From Bradyrhizobium tropiciagri (GTDB lineage: Bacteria > Pseudomonadota > Alphaproteobacteria > Rhizobiales > Xanthobacteraceae): a DNA stretch of 64,000 bases. How positions within the stretch are numbered: the first letter of the stretch is position 1; each line of letters opens with the position of its first letter. Both the position numbers and the translations under genes were made by a program. This document shows, in pieces, positions 9,882 to 18,458 of the stretch. The notes under the pieces were generated by a model that saw only the letters and a list, made by a program, of their open reading frames with translations, was not told where the DNA came from and did not search any database. The stretch covers positions 930,001-994,000 of the forward strand of contig NZ_JAFCKF010000003.1 in NCBI RefSeq assembly GCF_018130545.1, in the 5' to 3' direction.

Positions 9882-10427
9882 CTAAGGGCTCGAACAACCA
9901 GAACCGAGATAGCTCACGAGCTGATGAACGATCTCGTCTTCTCCGGCCGCATCGGTGAAATGTGTGACGTAGCGGCCATCCGGCCCGATTAGATAGGTGA
10001 AGGCTGTATGTGGCATCTGATATCCCCTAGGATCGTCGGGATCAGCGGCACGCCTCGCGAACACCCTATAGACAGACTTAACATGATCGATGTTCTCGCG
10101 CGAACCGGTCAAGCCAGTGAAACGCGGATAACTACGCTCAATGAACGCCTTCATTACCTCCGGCGTGTCGCGCTCTGGATCAACAGTGACATAAAGGGGT
10201 CGCAAGCGTGAGGCCACCGCCCCGAGCCGGTCAATCACCCTCGACAGACGCGATAACGCTGCGGGACAGATCGCGCGGCAATGGGTAAAGCCGAAGAAGA
10301 GGAGCATAAACTGGCCACGATAGCTGCGGTCGCTAACGTTGCAGCCGTGATGATCGACCAGCTCGAAGGTACCGCCGGGTTGCGTGGCCGGCTCGTTTGC
10401 GGAATGTCCTATGCGGCAATCAGACAT
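9882..10427 (-). CDS. SCO1/SenC-like thioredoxin-fold protein lacking a membrane anchor
   Basis: A 181-residue SCO1/SenC/PrrC family protein. The metal or redox motif CRAIC (Cys 50 and Cys 54) follows the FFGFTH strand, the conserved histidine is at about 140 in QMPHTAF, and VDPERDTP is the family loop. Usual members are anchored to the periplasmic face and deliver copper to cytochrome oxidase. Here the frame has a stop five codons upstream of the start and no hydrophobic N-terminus, so the protein should stay in the cytoplasm. Its first 8 bases overlap the end of the linalool-dehydratase-like gene, so the two are translationally coupled. A thiol-disulphide role for that enzyme is more likely than copper assembly, but this is inference. 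Confidence 0.87.
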   Translation of the reverse strand: MSDCRIGHSANEPATQPGGTFELVDHHGCNVSDRSYRGQFMLLFFGFTHCRAICPAALSRLSRVIDRLGAVASRLRPLYVTVDPERDTPEVMKAFIERSYPRFTGLTGSRENIDHVKSVYRVFARRAADPDDPRGYQMPHTAFTYLIGPDGRYVTHFTDAAGEDEIVHQLVSYLGSGCSSP

Positions 10428-12033
10428 CGTCGAATGCCATTACGAGGGTCGTCGCCTTTTCGATGCATAGCTCCAGCCCGACGCCTCCATTGCGCGCGAC
10501 CGGACGAACCTCGCCGGTGCTTTCGATTGTCTCGCCACGGCGGGCAGTCACCACCAACGCTCCATCTCGAAACAGCCTCCATGAAGCGTCCGGCTCGACC
10601 GGCCCGATATCAACGCTGACCTCCGGTGGCCGATCACCACGCGGCTGAAGTGTTAGCACCAAAAGCCTAGTATCACGATCGAAGATTGCGCGCGTCACGT
10701 CCACGGCGGCTGAGATGCGCTGCAGAGCAGGATCAGCGAAGTGGTCGGAGGTCCAAGGCTTGTTGTACATCGCCCACAATCCGTCAGATACATTGAGACG
10801 AGCATAGGCCAACATCGCATTTCCGGTCAGTCGATCCATGCGGACAAGATTACCGTCCGCATCATAGGACTGGTCGTTACGCGGATAATAGAGACCACCG
10901 TCACTCCATGTGGGAGACATAAAACGGTCAGCGTGGTCGAAGATTCCTTGAAGATCGGCATCACCCATCTCTGACAACAGCATCGCAACGTACCCAAAGT
11001 CAGGCATCGGCCAAGGATAGGTACGGTCCTCGATTTCATTGACTGGATGGCCGCTTGCCATGGCCTCACGTACCCGAGATACGACGGAGTTCGGGTAAAG
11101 TGAAATCAGGCCATCGCTGCCATACTTCAAAACGCCACGCAGCTGATCGCGATAAATGCCGCGTACGAAGTCGCGATTCCATGTGTTCATTACCGCCCCT
11201 CCCCAAGCGGTCCAGCCGACACTCTTCGGCGGCACAAAATCGTCCTGCTCAACACGCCACCAACCGTGAAACCATCCTTCACTTGAGAAGATGCCTTTCT
11301 TATCCCAAGCGGACCGGTAGCTCCGAGTAGCCTCCTCCGCCACCGAGCCACCCTTGCGCAGATCGTCAAAGCGAAAGCCGAGCATCGGAAACTGATTGCA
11401 TACGATAAAGACGCAGTTCGGCTCGCAGGCAACCCCGAGCCACCCGTTTTCAACCATCTGCCAGTAGATCACCTCGTTGAGCGAGCTACGGCTGTACTCG
11501 AACTTTTCGGGTTTCATGCCCCAGAAGATCGGATTGTGCACAAAGGTCAATGCACCGGGCTGATCGTAGGCGTCATCATCGAACAACATGCTATGCATGC
11601 CCACCATAGCCGACAGATGTCCGCTATACATGATGTTCTCGCGTACGACAGGATCAATCCACCCCTTGCGCAGCTCTTTCAGGTCTGGGTTTACGTAAGG
11701 CCCCGCCTGGCTTGTATCCTTCCAATAGCCCCAGACGTCGCGCCGCAGCATCTTGCGTATCAAATGATCGAACGTCTCCCGAAAGACGGCAGGAGCGGCC
11801 GGCAGTCGATGATAATGTGCGAGCCCAAGCGCATAAGCCATCTGAGCGAGCTGGTACCGGTAGGAATCAAGCCACTCCTGACCCGGGTCCGGAATGCCCA
11901 TCTTTGACCATTCTCCATCCGGCTGCGCAGCGAGGTTCTCGATGTGGCGCAGATGCCCAAGCTGCAAGGGGTCAAGGAACGGAAATCGCGAGACATCCGG
12001 CGCCGTGCTGTGACCCAATTCAGAAACGCTCAT
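10420..12033 (-). CDS. linalool dehydratase/isomerase-like protein
   Basis: A 537-residue protein. Recalled features of Castellaniella defragrans linalool dehydratase/isomerase match in order: an aromatic helix with Y-A-L-G-L-A near residue 70, the block ENIMYSGHL (His 139), and ACEPNCVFIVCNQ with Cys 203 and Cys 212 nine residues apart, as the two active-site cysteines are in that enzyme. The characterised enzyme interconverts geraniol and linalool and dehydrates linalool to myrcene; it is periplasmic. This one has no signal peptide, is about 140 residues longer, and has about 22 extra residues between the histidine and the first cysteine, so the substrate may differ. The second ATG at 12033 is chosen (GGAGG 6 bases upstream). 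It sits at the end of a Liv-transporter operon with alcohol dehydrogenase and SDR genes. Confidence 0.85.
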   Translation of the reverse strand: MSVSELGHSTAPDVSRFPFLDPLQLGHLRHIENLAAQPDGEWSKMGIPDPGQEWLDSYRYQLAQMAYALGLAHYHRLPAAPAVFRETFDHLIRKMLRRDVWGYWKDTSQAGPYVNPDLKELRKGWIDPVVRENIMYSGHLSAMVGMHSMLFDDDAYDQPGALTFVHNPIFWGMKPEKFEYSRSSLNEVIYWQMVENGWLGVACEPNCVFIVCNQFPMLGFRFDDLRKGGSVAEEATRSYRSAWDKKGIFSSEGWFHGWWRVEQDDFVPPKSVGWTAWGGAVMNTWNRDFVRGIYRDQLRGVLKYGSDGLISLYPNSVVSRVREAMASGHPVNEIEDRTYPWPMPDFGYVAMLLSEMGDADLQGIFDHADRFMSPTWSDGGLYYPRNDQSYDADGNLVRMDRLTGNAMLAYARLNVSDGLWAMYNKPWTSDHFADPALQRISAAVDVTRAIFDRDTRLLVLTLQPRGDRPPEVSVDIGPVEPDASWRLFRDGALVVTARRGETIESTGEVRPVARNGGVGLELCIEKATTLVMAFDDV

Positions 12034-12061
12034 CATATCCCTCCGTAGTGATGCAATCCGA

Positions 12062-12817
12062 TCACATTCCCAGATATGCACGCTTGACGTCTTCGCTCTC
12101 CAATAGCTCCTGTCCAGATCCCGCCTTGACGATCCGGCCAGTCTCGATGACATAGCCAAGATCGGCTATCGCCAAAGCGGCGCGAGCGTTCTGCTCGACA
12201 AGCACGATGGTAGTGCCCTGCTTACGCAGCTGATCGACGACTCGCAGGATTTCAGCGGCAAGCAGTGGCGCGAGACCGAGCGACGGCTCATCGAGCAGCA
12301 ACATCCTCGGGCCTCCCATCAACGCACGGGCGATCGCCAGCATCTGCTGCTGACCGCCGGACAGCATTCCGGCCGGCTGCTTTCGCCGCTCCTTTAGTAC
12401 TGGAAAGAGCGAATAGACTTCTTCCATACGTTCTCCGAGCTGTCCGTCTCTGCGACGATAGCCCCCGAGCAGTATGTTGTCTTCCACCGACATAGGGCCG
12501 AATACTTGCCGCCCTTCAGGCGCCTGGCAAATGCCAATGGCGACGCGTCGGTGCGCTGCCAAGCGGGTTATGTCGACGCCATCGAACCGGATCGTTCCAG
12601 CAGCTGCGCGGTGAATTCCGGACAACACACGCAAGAGCGTTGTCTTACCTGCGCCGTTGGCACCAACGAGCGCGACCAATTGCCCCTCCGCCACCACGAC
12701 ATCAAGATCGCGCAACGCTTCGATCGGGCCATATCGCGCTTTCAGGCCAGTGACTTCCAGCAGAGGAACTCCGCGCGTGGTAGGCGCCAAGGCATTCCGC
12801 TGATCCACTAAGTTCAT
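12062..12817 (-). CDS. Liv-type ABC transporter ATPase (LivF-like)
   Basis: A 251-residue cytoplasmic ATPase of the branched-chain amino acid (HAAT) transporter family, LivF branch. Walker A is GANGAGKTT, the signature LSGGQQQMLAIARALM, Walker B LLLDEPSLGL, and the LivF-typical VEQNARAAL follows. The start overlaps the LivG stop by 4 bases. Twenty-eight bases separate it from the linalool-dehydratase-like gene downstream. In this family the cargo is set by the binding protein, and many catabolic operons use it for hydrophobic or aromatic acids rather than amino acids. Confidence 0.94.
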   Translation of the reverse strand: MNLVDQRNALAPTTRGVPLLEVTGLKARYGPIEALRDLDVVVAEGQLVALVGANGAGKTTLLRVLSGIHRAAAGTIRFDGVDITRLAAHRRVAIGICQAPEGRQVFGPMSVEDNILLGGYRRRDGQLGERMEEVYSLFPVLKERRKQPAGMLSGGQQQMLAIARALMGGPRMLLLDEPSLGLAPLLAAEILRVVDQLRKQGTTIVLVEQNARAALAIADLGYVIETGRIVKAGSGQELLESEDVKRAYLGM

Positions 12818-13575
12818 GCTGCCGCTCCAAGATAGGCGGTCAATACCCGTGGATCAGAACGGACCTCCTCCGGCCGTCCTTCTGCCAGCTTGCGGCCGTA
12901 GTCCAAAACCAGTATCCGCGTGGAAACCTGCATCACCAGCTTCATGTCGTGCTCGACCAACACGACGGTCACACCGGTTGCGGCGATCTGCTCGATCAGA
13001 GCGCGGATTTCGTCTGTCTCGACATGGTTGAGACCGGCGGCCGGCTCGTCGAGCAGCAGCAGCTTCGGCCTCGCCGCAAGTGAGCGCGCAATTTCCAGCC
13101 GCTTTAGCGCCCCGTAAGGCATCTGGGACGCCTGCGCGGCATGATACTGCGACAAGCCCGTGAACGCCATCAGCGCTCTTGCCTCCTCGCGCAGTTCGGC
13201 GTCGTGCCGGCGGATACGTGGCAAATGCAATAGCGCCGGCAGAAAGCCGGAATCTAGCCGCACGTGGCCACCAATCATCACGTTTGAGATTGCATCCATA
13301 TTCATGCAGATCTGCAGATTCTGGAAAGTCCGACTAAGACCGAGTCGAGCCAGCTTGTCGGTCGACTGACCGGACACCGCTTCTCCCATCATCCTGATAC
13401 TACCAGCGCTCGGCCGGTAGATGCCTGACAGCAGATTGATTACTGTCGTCTTGCCAGCTCCGTTCGGGCCGATGATGGAATAGATGGATCCGCGCCTAAC
13501 CGCGAATGACAGGTCGTCGACAGCGGCAACGCCGCCGAACTGCTTTGAAACGCCGATGACTTCTAGCGCATTCAT
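12814..13575 (-). CDS. Liv-type ABC transporter ATPase (LivG-like)
   Basis: A 253-residue ATPase of the LivG branch: Walker A GPNGAGKTT, the F-G-G-V-A-A-V-D opening strand, Walker B LLLDEPAAGL, and VEHDMKLVM after the H-loop, which distinguishes LivG from LivF. It overlaps the LivM gene by 4 bases upstream and LivF by 4 bases downstream, so the three are translationally coupled. It forms the ATPase heterodimer with the LivF-like protein. Confidence 0.94.
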   Translation of the reverse strand: MNALEVIGVSKQFGGVAAVDDLSFAVRRGSIYSIIGPNGAGKTTVINLLSGIYRPSAGSIRMMGEAVSGQSTDKLARLGLSRTFQNLQICMNMDAISNVMIGGHVRLDSGFLPALLHLPRIRRHDAELREEARALMAFTGLSQYHAAQASQMPYGALKRLEIARSLAARPKLLLLDEPAAGLNHVETDEIRALIEQIAATGVTVVLVEHDMKLVMQVSTRILVLDYGRKLAEGRPEEVRSDPRVLTAYLGAAA

Positions 13576-14504
13576 AAGCGTCCACCTACCAGGCGATCAC
13601 GGATAGTCGGTATCAGACCGCTAGGCATGAAAATCATGGTCAAGATCAGGATCGAGCCGAATACGATCGTTTCGCCGCCTTCGACCTGGGAAAGTGCTTG
13701 AGGTAGGAGCGTCAGGAGCGCCGCGCCAACCAGCGATCCCGCAACTGAGGCCATTCCACCGACGATCACCATCGTCATCAGGATAATCGAGCGCACGAAG
13801 CCGGCGCTGCTTGGCGTAGCAAACTCAAGGTAATGCGCCTCGACGCTACCCATAACGCTCGCCACGACCGCCGACAGCACAAACACCTTAATTTTGACGC
13901 CAGTAACATCGATTCCGGCTACACGCGCGGCGACCTCGGAACCATGGATGGCCTGTAGCGCACGTCCCGCGGGCGAATTCACGAGATTCGTTGCTCCCCA
14001 CACCACTATGAGCACTAAGAGCGAGACAAGACCATACCAATTGCGGTCTCCACTCAGAATCAGCGAGCCGATGCCGAACGCCGGGACAGGCATTCCGTCC
14101 GATCCACCGGTGTATTGCATCTCGTTGTTGAGCACGATCGCAATAATGATGCCCATGCCGAGCGTCGCCATAGCGAGGTGATGACCTCTGAGGCTCAGAA
14201 TTGGGCGCGCAATTACGAAGGCGAGAAATCCTGTGCCGACCGCGCCAGCAAGTAAGGCGGCAACCGGAGGCCAGCTGAAATGTGTGGTTAATACCGCCGA
14301 AGCATACGTACCCAAACCTATGAAGCCGGCATGACCGAGACTAATCTGTCCGGTGTAGCCGAACAGAAGATTCAGTCCGACCACAACGATTGCGTTGATG
14401 ATTACGCGGATCGCCAGGTCATAGGCAAAGGCACTAGGCGACAGCAGCGGAAAGATTGCCAACCCCGCCGCCAAAAGGCCAACACCGACAACCGGCTTTC
14501 GCAT
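13572..14504 (-). CDS. Liv-type ABC transporter permease (LivM-like)
   Basis: A 310-residue inner-membrane permease with about eight to nine hydrophobic segments. The LivM signature GYTGQISLGHAGFIGLG-type sequence is near residue 50, and RALQAIHGSEVAARVAGI, the loop contacting the ATPase, is near residue 190. Length is normal for LivM. The start lies 2 bases after the LivH stop and the end overlaps LivG by 4. Confidence 0.93.
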   Translation of the reverse strand: MRKPVVGVGLLAAGLAIFPLLSPSAFAYDLAIRVIINAIVVVGLNLLFGYTGQISLGHAGFIGLGTYASAVLTTHFSWPPVAALLAGAVGTGFLAFVIARPILSLRGHHLAMATLGMGIIIAIVLNNEMQYTGGSDGMPVPAFGIGSLILSGDRNWYGLVSLLVLIVVWGATNLVNSPAGRALQAIHGSEVAARVAGIDVTGVKIKVFVLSAVVASVMGSVEAHYLEFATPSSAGFVRSIILMTMVIVGGMASVAGSLVGAALLTLLPQALSQVEGGETIVFGSILILTMIFMPSGLIPTIRDRLVGGRL

Positions 14505-14506
14505 TG

Positions 14507-15382
14507 CTACACCCTCTCCGATGTCTTGGCACCGAACAAGCCGCGGGGAGCCACGAAGAACAGCAAGATGATTAGGACGAAGGCGACGGCATCCTTGTAC
14601 GCTGACGACACGTAAGCTGCCGTCATCGCTTCAATGACTCCAAGAGCAACTCCGCCGACCACGGCACCGACCGAACTACCCAGGCCGCCAAGGGCGGCGG
14701 CAACAAAACCCTTCAGGCCGAGCATAGTGCCGGCATCGTAACTGGTGAACGTGATCGGCGCGAGCAACACTCCGCCGATTGCGCCCAGCGTTGCGGATAG
14801 CGCGAACGAGAACGTCAGGATACCCGTCGTATTGATGCCGACGAGCTGGGCGGCAAGTCGATTATGCGAAGTGGCAATGAGTGCCTTTCCATGCATGGTC
14901 GCGTTGAAATACCAGAACAATGCGACCACGACGACCAGCGAAAGTCCCATGATCCACAAAGCCTGGGGGGCGAGCGTCGCGCCGAGAACGTCAAGCGGAC
15001 GATCTTCCGATAGCCCCGGCAGCGCATGATTTCCCTTGCCCAGCCCGATCTCAACCGCACCGCGAATGACTTGCCCGGCGCCTAGAGTGATGATGATCAA
15101 CGAAGTCATTGACGCGGTTCGCGCGGGTTCGACCGCGAACTTCGCCACTGCGACGCCAACCAGGGTGGTAAACAGGATAGCGAGGGCAATCGCCCCGAGC
15201 AGCGGAACGCCACCGGCGACGAGCGCTGAAGCCACCATCGCGCCCAGCATGATAAACTCGCCTTGCGCGAAGTTGATCATGCCACTGGCATTGTAAACCA
15301 GCGTATAGCCAAGCGCAGCAAGTGCGTAGGTCGCGCCAACCGTGAGGCCGGCCAGCGAGAATTGAAGGAACTGCGACAGCAT
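14507..15382 (-). CDS. Liv-type ABC transporter permease (LivH-like)
   Basis: A 291-residue permease with the LivH hallmarks: LAALGYTLVYNASGMINFAQ near residue 25, the ATPase-contact loop SHNRLAAQLVGINT near 183, and GLKGFVAAALGGLGS near 230. It is 128 bases downstream of the binding-protein gene and pairs with the LivM-like permease to form the pore. Confidence 0.94.
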   Translation of the reverse strand: MLSQFLQFSLAGLTVGATYALAALGYTLVYNASGMINFAQGEFIMLGAMVASALVAGGVPLLGAIALAILFTTLVGVAVAKFAVEPARTASMTSLIIITLGAGQVIRGAVEIGLGKGNHALPGLSEDRPLDVLGATLAPQALWIMGLSLVVVVALFWYFNATMHGKALIATSHNRLAAQLVGINTTGILTFSFALSATLGAIGGVLLAPITFTSYDAGTMLGLKGFVAAALGGLGSSVGAVVGGVALGVIEAMTAAYVSSAYKDAVAFVLIILLFFVAPRGLFGAKTSERV

Positions 15383-15510
15383 AACCTCCTCGGAATCTCG
15401 GCCGGCTTCAGATCACCGGTCCGCCGGAAACGCTTCCTATGCCTAACAAAACGCGAGGGTTGAAATGTCCCGCCCGCGATGGGGGCGACCGGATGGTCTT
15501 GAGTCCTCCG

Positions 15511-16665
15511 CTAGTTCACAGGAAGGAACTTGCCGTCCTTAACAACGTGCATGCGTAAGGATTCGGTAGGTAGACCGAGATGGTCCGTCGCCGACATCGA
15601 GAAGACACCGTTTAGGCCGGCAAGCCCGCGAGTTTCCTCGATCGCCTGCCTCACCTTCGCTTTATCCGTGGTCCCAGCCCGACGGAGCGCGTCGATAGCT
15701 ATCGCGATCGCATCGTAGGAGTTTCCGGCAAACGGCGACGCGACCTCCCTGTAAGCTTCTTTGTAGCCGCGATAGAAGGCATCAATCACTCGTTTTTGTG
15801 GGTCTTCGACCGGCACGCCTTCGGGCACGACGAAGATGGCGGTTGGCATCCGAGCCCCCTCCGAGGCGCTGCCTGTCAAATTGAGAAACTCCTGGCTGAC
15901 CACCGCGTGAGGCAAGTAGAGCGGCAGTTTGACATCAAGTCTGGCATAGTTTTTGACCGCCATTGCCGGGCTGGTTCCCGCACCACAGAAAATCAAAACC
16001 GCTTCTATTCCTTTGGCGCTCTTGATAGTTGCCAACTGCGGAGTGACGTCCGTGTCTTTCGGACCATACTTTTCGTCGGCGATGATCGTAACGCCGTAGC
16101 TCTCGGCGTTCTCCATAACTTCCTTGCGGCCCGACTGACCAAAGCCGGCCGTCTCTGACAGCAGGCCGACTTTGGTGTAGCCTCTGGATTTCATATCCTG
16201 AAGAATTCGCTGGGCGACTTGCCGATCGGTATGCGGTGTTTTGAATACCCACTTCTTGACTGGATCGACGATGGGCAGACCGCCTCCCACCGAGATGTAG
16301 GGAACTTCAGCGCGCTCAACCAGCGGGATCATTGCCATAGCCGTCGGCGTGACCGTACCGCCGATGATGAGGTCGACATGATCGGTTTCGATCAATCGCT
16401 TCGCCAAGGAGCTGGATCGCGCCGGCTCGGACGCATCATCGTAAGAGACCAGCTCGATTTTCCGTCCCAGCACGCCGCCTTCATCGTTGACTCTCTTGAC
16501 ATAGAGCTCGACGGCTTTCTGCTCGGGGTCGCCAATGAAGCCCACTACTCCCGTTGTCGACAACAGCAATCCGATCCTGATCGGATCTTCAGCACCCACG
16601 CTTGCTGAATGGAACATTACCGCGATCGCGGCTCCTGCCAGAACACCTCTTAGAATGGCTCTCAT
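15511..16665 (-). CDS. Liv-type ABC transporter substrate-binding protein
   Basis: A 384-residue periplasmic binding protein of the Peripla_BP_6 (LivK) family. An N-terminal signal peptide (MRAILRG, then an Ala/Val core) ends near GAEDP. The mature start IRIGLLLSTTGVVGFIG and the YDDASEPARSS loop are family features, followed by the hinge and the SYDAIAIAIDAL helix. GGAGG lies 6 bases before the ATG. It lies between the alcohol dehydrogenase gene (39-bp gap) and the permeases. Its cargo is unknown; operon partners suggest a terpenoid or branched alcohol or acid. Confidence 0.92.
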   Translation of the reverse strand: MRAILRGVLAGAAIAVMFHSASVGAEDPIRIGLLLSTTGVVGFIGDPEQKAVELYVKRVNDEGGVLGRKIELVSYDDASEPARSSSLAKRLIETDHVDLIIGGTVTPTAMAMIPLVERAEVPYISVGGGLPIVDPVKKWVFKTPHTDRQVAQRILQDMKSRGYTKVGLLSETAGFGQSGRKEVMENAESYGVTIIADEKYGPKDTDVTPQLATIKSAKGIEAVLIFCGAGTSPAMAVKNYARLDVKLPLYLPHAVVSQEFLNLTGSASEGARMPTAIFVVPEGVPVEDPQKRVIDAFYRGYKEAYREVASPFAGNSYDAIAIAIDALRRAGTTDKAKVRQAIEETRGLAGLNGVFSMSATDHLGLPTESLRMHVVKDGKFLPVN

Positions 16666-16704
16666 TCATTCCTCCAAGACTTATCTTCCGGCTCTCACCG
16701 AATG

Positions 16705-17652
16705 TCAGTCCGCCACAGAAAAATGCAATTTCACGCAGGCCGGATCGGCTGAGCCTGCAAGAAGAGCTGAAAACGCCTGCTCGCTTTCGCGGAACGGGAT
16801 CGTTGTGATCCAACGCGTATCGAGGCTCGCCGCGAGAACGATCGCCTCATTGAACTCGTCGGGCGTATAGCCAAAGGATCCCTGAACAGTACGCTCACCG
16901 GCCACGATCGGTCCGCCCGCAACCGCGAGCTCCGCCGCATGTAGCCCGACCAGAACGGCCGAACCTCCCACGCGGACGTTTTCGATTGCGTTTCGTCGTG
17001 TCGCAACAGCGCCCACTGTATCGATTATCGCATCATAAACCGCATCTGCCGCTTCAATCGCGATGTCTGCGCCACATTGGAGAGCCAAGGCACGGCGTTC
17101 CGGCACAATATCGGTCATCGTAATGTTCTTTATTCTGTGCGCCTTGAGAACATGGAGCAGAGACATACCGATCGGACCTGCTCCGAGTACAGCAACGTCG
17201 CTGCACGGAGTAGACGACAGCCGCCAGGCGTGCAGCGCGGTCGCGATCGGCTCGACCATCGCCGCTCGGATCAGATCGAGCGCTCCTGTCTCGACTAGAT
17301 TGCCCGCCGGCACCGAAATGCTTTGGGCGAATGCACCCGGCCGATGGACACCTAGAACTTTCCGCCTCTCACAGAGGTGACGGCGCTCCTCGCGGCACGA
17401 ACGACAGATACCGCAAGACAAAATCGGGTTCCCCGCCACCAGCGCGCCATCTCGCCGCCGCCGACCAACGAACTCGTGCCCGAACGTCAATCCATTCGGC
17501 AACGGCGGTCGGCCGTTACGGACAGCCCCCAGATCGGTCCCGCAAATCCCCGCGACGAGGACATCGACGATGTCTTCCCCTTCGACCGGCTGCGGCTCCT
17601 TGACATCCGTCCAGCGTACCGAGCGTTCGCCCGCATAGACCAACGCCTTCAT
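16705..17652 (-). CDS. zinc-dependent alcohol dehydrogenase (MDR family)
   Basis: A 315-residue medium-chain dehydrogenase. The catalytic zinc ligands are visible as ICGTD (Cys 37) and FGHEFVG (His, Glu near 58-59). The structural-zinc loop has four cysteines in CGICRSCREERRHLC. The Rossmann motif is VLGAGPIGMSLLHVL near residue 155. It is shorter than the usual 340-350 residues. It would oxidise an alcohol, or polyol, with NAD(P)+. The start overlaps the SDR stop by 4 bases, so both oxidoreductases are co-translated in the linalool-dehydratase-type operon. A geraniol-dehydrogenase-like role is possible but not shown by sequence. Confidence 0.91.
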   Translation of the reverse strand: MKALVYAGERSVRWTDVKEPQPVEGEDIVDVLVAGICGTDLGAVRNGRPPLPNGLTFGHEFVGRRRRDGALVAGNPILSCGICRSCREERRHLCERRKVLGVHRPGAFAQSISVPAGNLVETGALDLIRAAMVEPIATALHAWRLSSTPCSDVAVLGAGPIGMSLLHVLKAHRIKNITMTDIVPERRALALQCGADIAIEAADAVYDAIIDTVGAVATRRNAIENVRVGGSAVLVGLHAAELAVAGGPIVAGERTVQGSFGYTPDEFNEAIVLAASLDTRWITTIPFRESEQAFSALLAGSADPACVKLHFSVAD

Positions 17653-18458
17653 ATCGCGCCTCCGTTAGATGGAGTGGCGATGCGCGACGCTAAGCTTGGA
17701 TACCGGCGGTTAAGTGCACCACCGTCGACATAGATCGTGTCGCCCGTCATGTAGCTGGCTTCATCCGATACAAGAAACGCCACTAGGGCAGCAACCTCGT
17801 CGGGCTGGCCAGGACGGCCGAGCAGGATATTGTCGATAAATTCGGCGCGCGCCTGCGGTAGTGAAAGCAGCCGCTTAACCATCGGCGTTTCGGTAAGGCC
17901 CGGCCCGACACCGACCACACGGATGTTGTCTGCGGCGAGCTCCATGGCTGCGACTCGGGTCAACATCGCCGCTCCGGCCTTTGACGCGCAATAGGCTGAG
18001 AGCCCCTCGCCAGGTTGCTCCGCGTTGGTCGAGATGAAGTTCACAATGACGCCGCCATGGGCGCGCATGCACAACGCCTGATACTTGCAACAGAGAAACA
18101 ATCCGGCGAGGTTAACATTCTGCACGCGTTGCCATTGCTCGAGCGACTGCTCGGTCAGCGCCACACTGACACCGATGCCCGCCGCGTTGATACCGATGTC
18201 GAGCCGTCCAAACGCTCTTGTAATCGCAGCCGTTGCGCTGGACACTTCATCCTCGCTGACAACATCAGCGCTGATCGCCAAAGTCTCCCCTGCGAGCATC
18301 CCAATTGTCGCCTTGGCCGCCTCGATGTCACGATCGACCACCGCGACAACCGCACCGTCCCGCGATAATCGTCGCGCAACAGCCTGACCCATGCCAGAGC
18401 CTCCGCCCACAACCATCGCAATTTTACCGTTCAGACTACGGCCGGACACCATGGTCAC
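17649..18458 (-). CDS. short-chain dehydrogenase/reductase
   Basis: A 269-residue classical SDR. The cofactor motif is VGGGSGMGQ near residue 17, with an aspartate at the end of the second strand (VVDRD) that favours NAD(H). NAAG is near 91, the active-site serine in FISTN and the Y-x-x-x-K pair in YCASKAG. It has the family's C-terminal DEAS-Y-TGDTIYVDGG. It overlaps the neighbouring genes on both sides by 4 bases. It is a probable alcohol or hydroxyacyl oxidoreductase; substrate unknown. Confidence 0.92.
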   Translation of the reverse strand: MTMVSGRSLNGKIAMVVGGGSGMGQAVARRLSRDGAVVAVVDRDIEAAKATIGMLAGETLAISADVVSEDEVSSATAAITRAFGRLDIGINAAGIGVSVALTEQSLEQWQRVQNVNLAGLFLCCKYQALCMRAHGGVIVNFISTNAEQPGEGLSAYCASKAGAAMLTRVAAMELAADNIRVVGVGPGLTETPMVKRLLSLPQARAEFIDNILLGRPGQPDEVAALVAFLVSDEASYMTGDTIYVDGGALNRRYPSLASRIATPSNGGAI

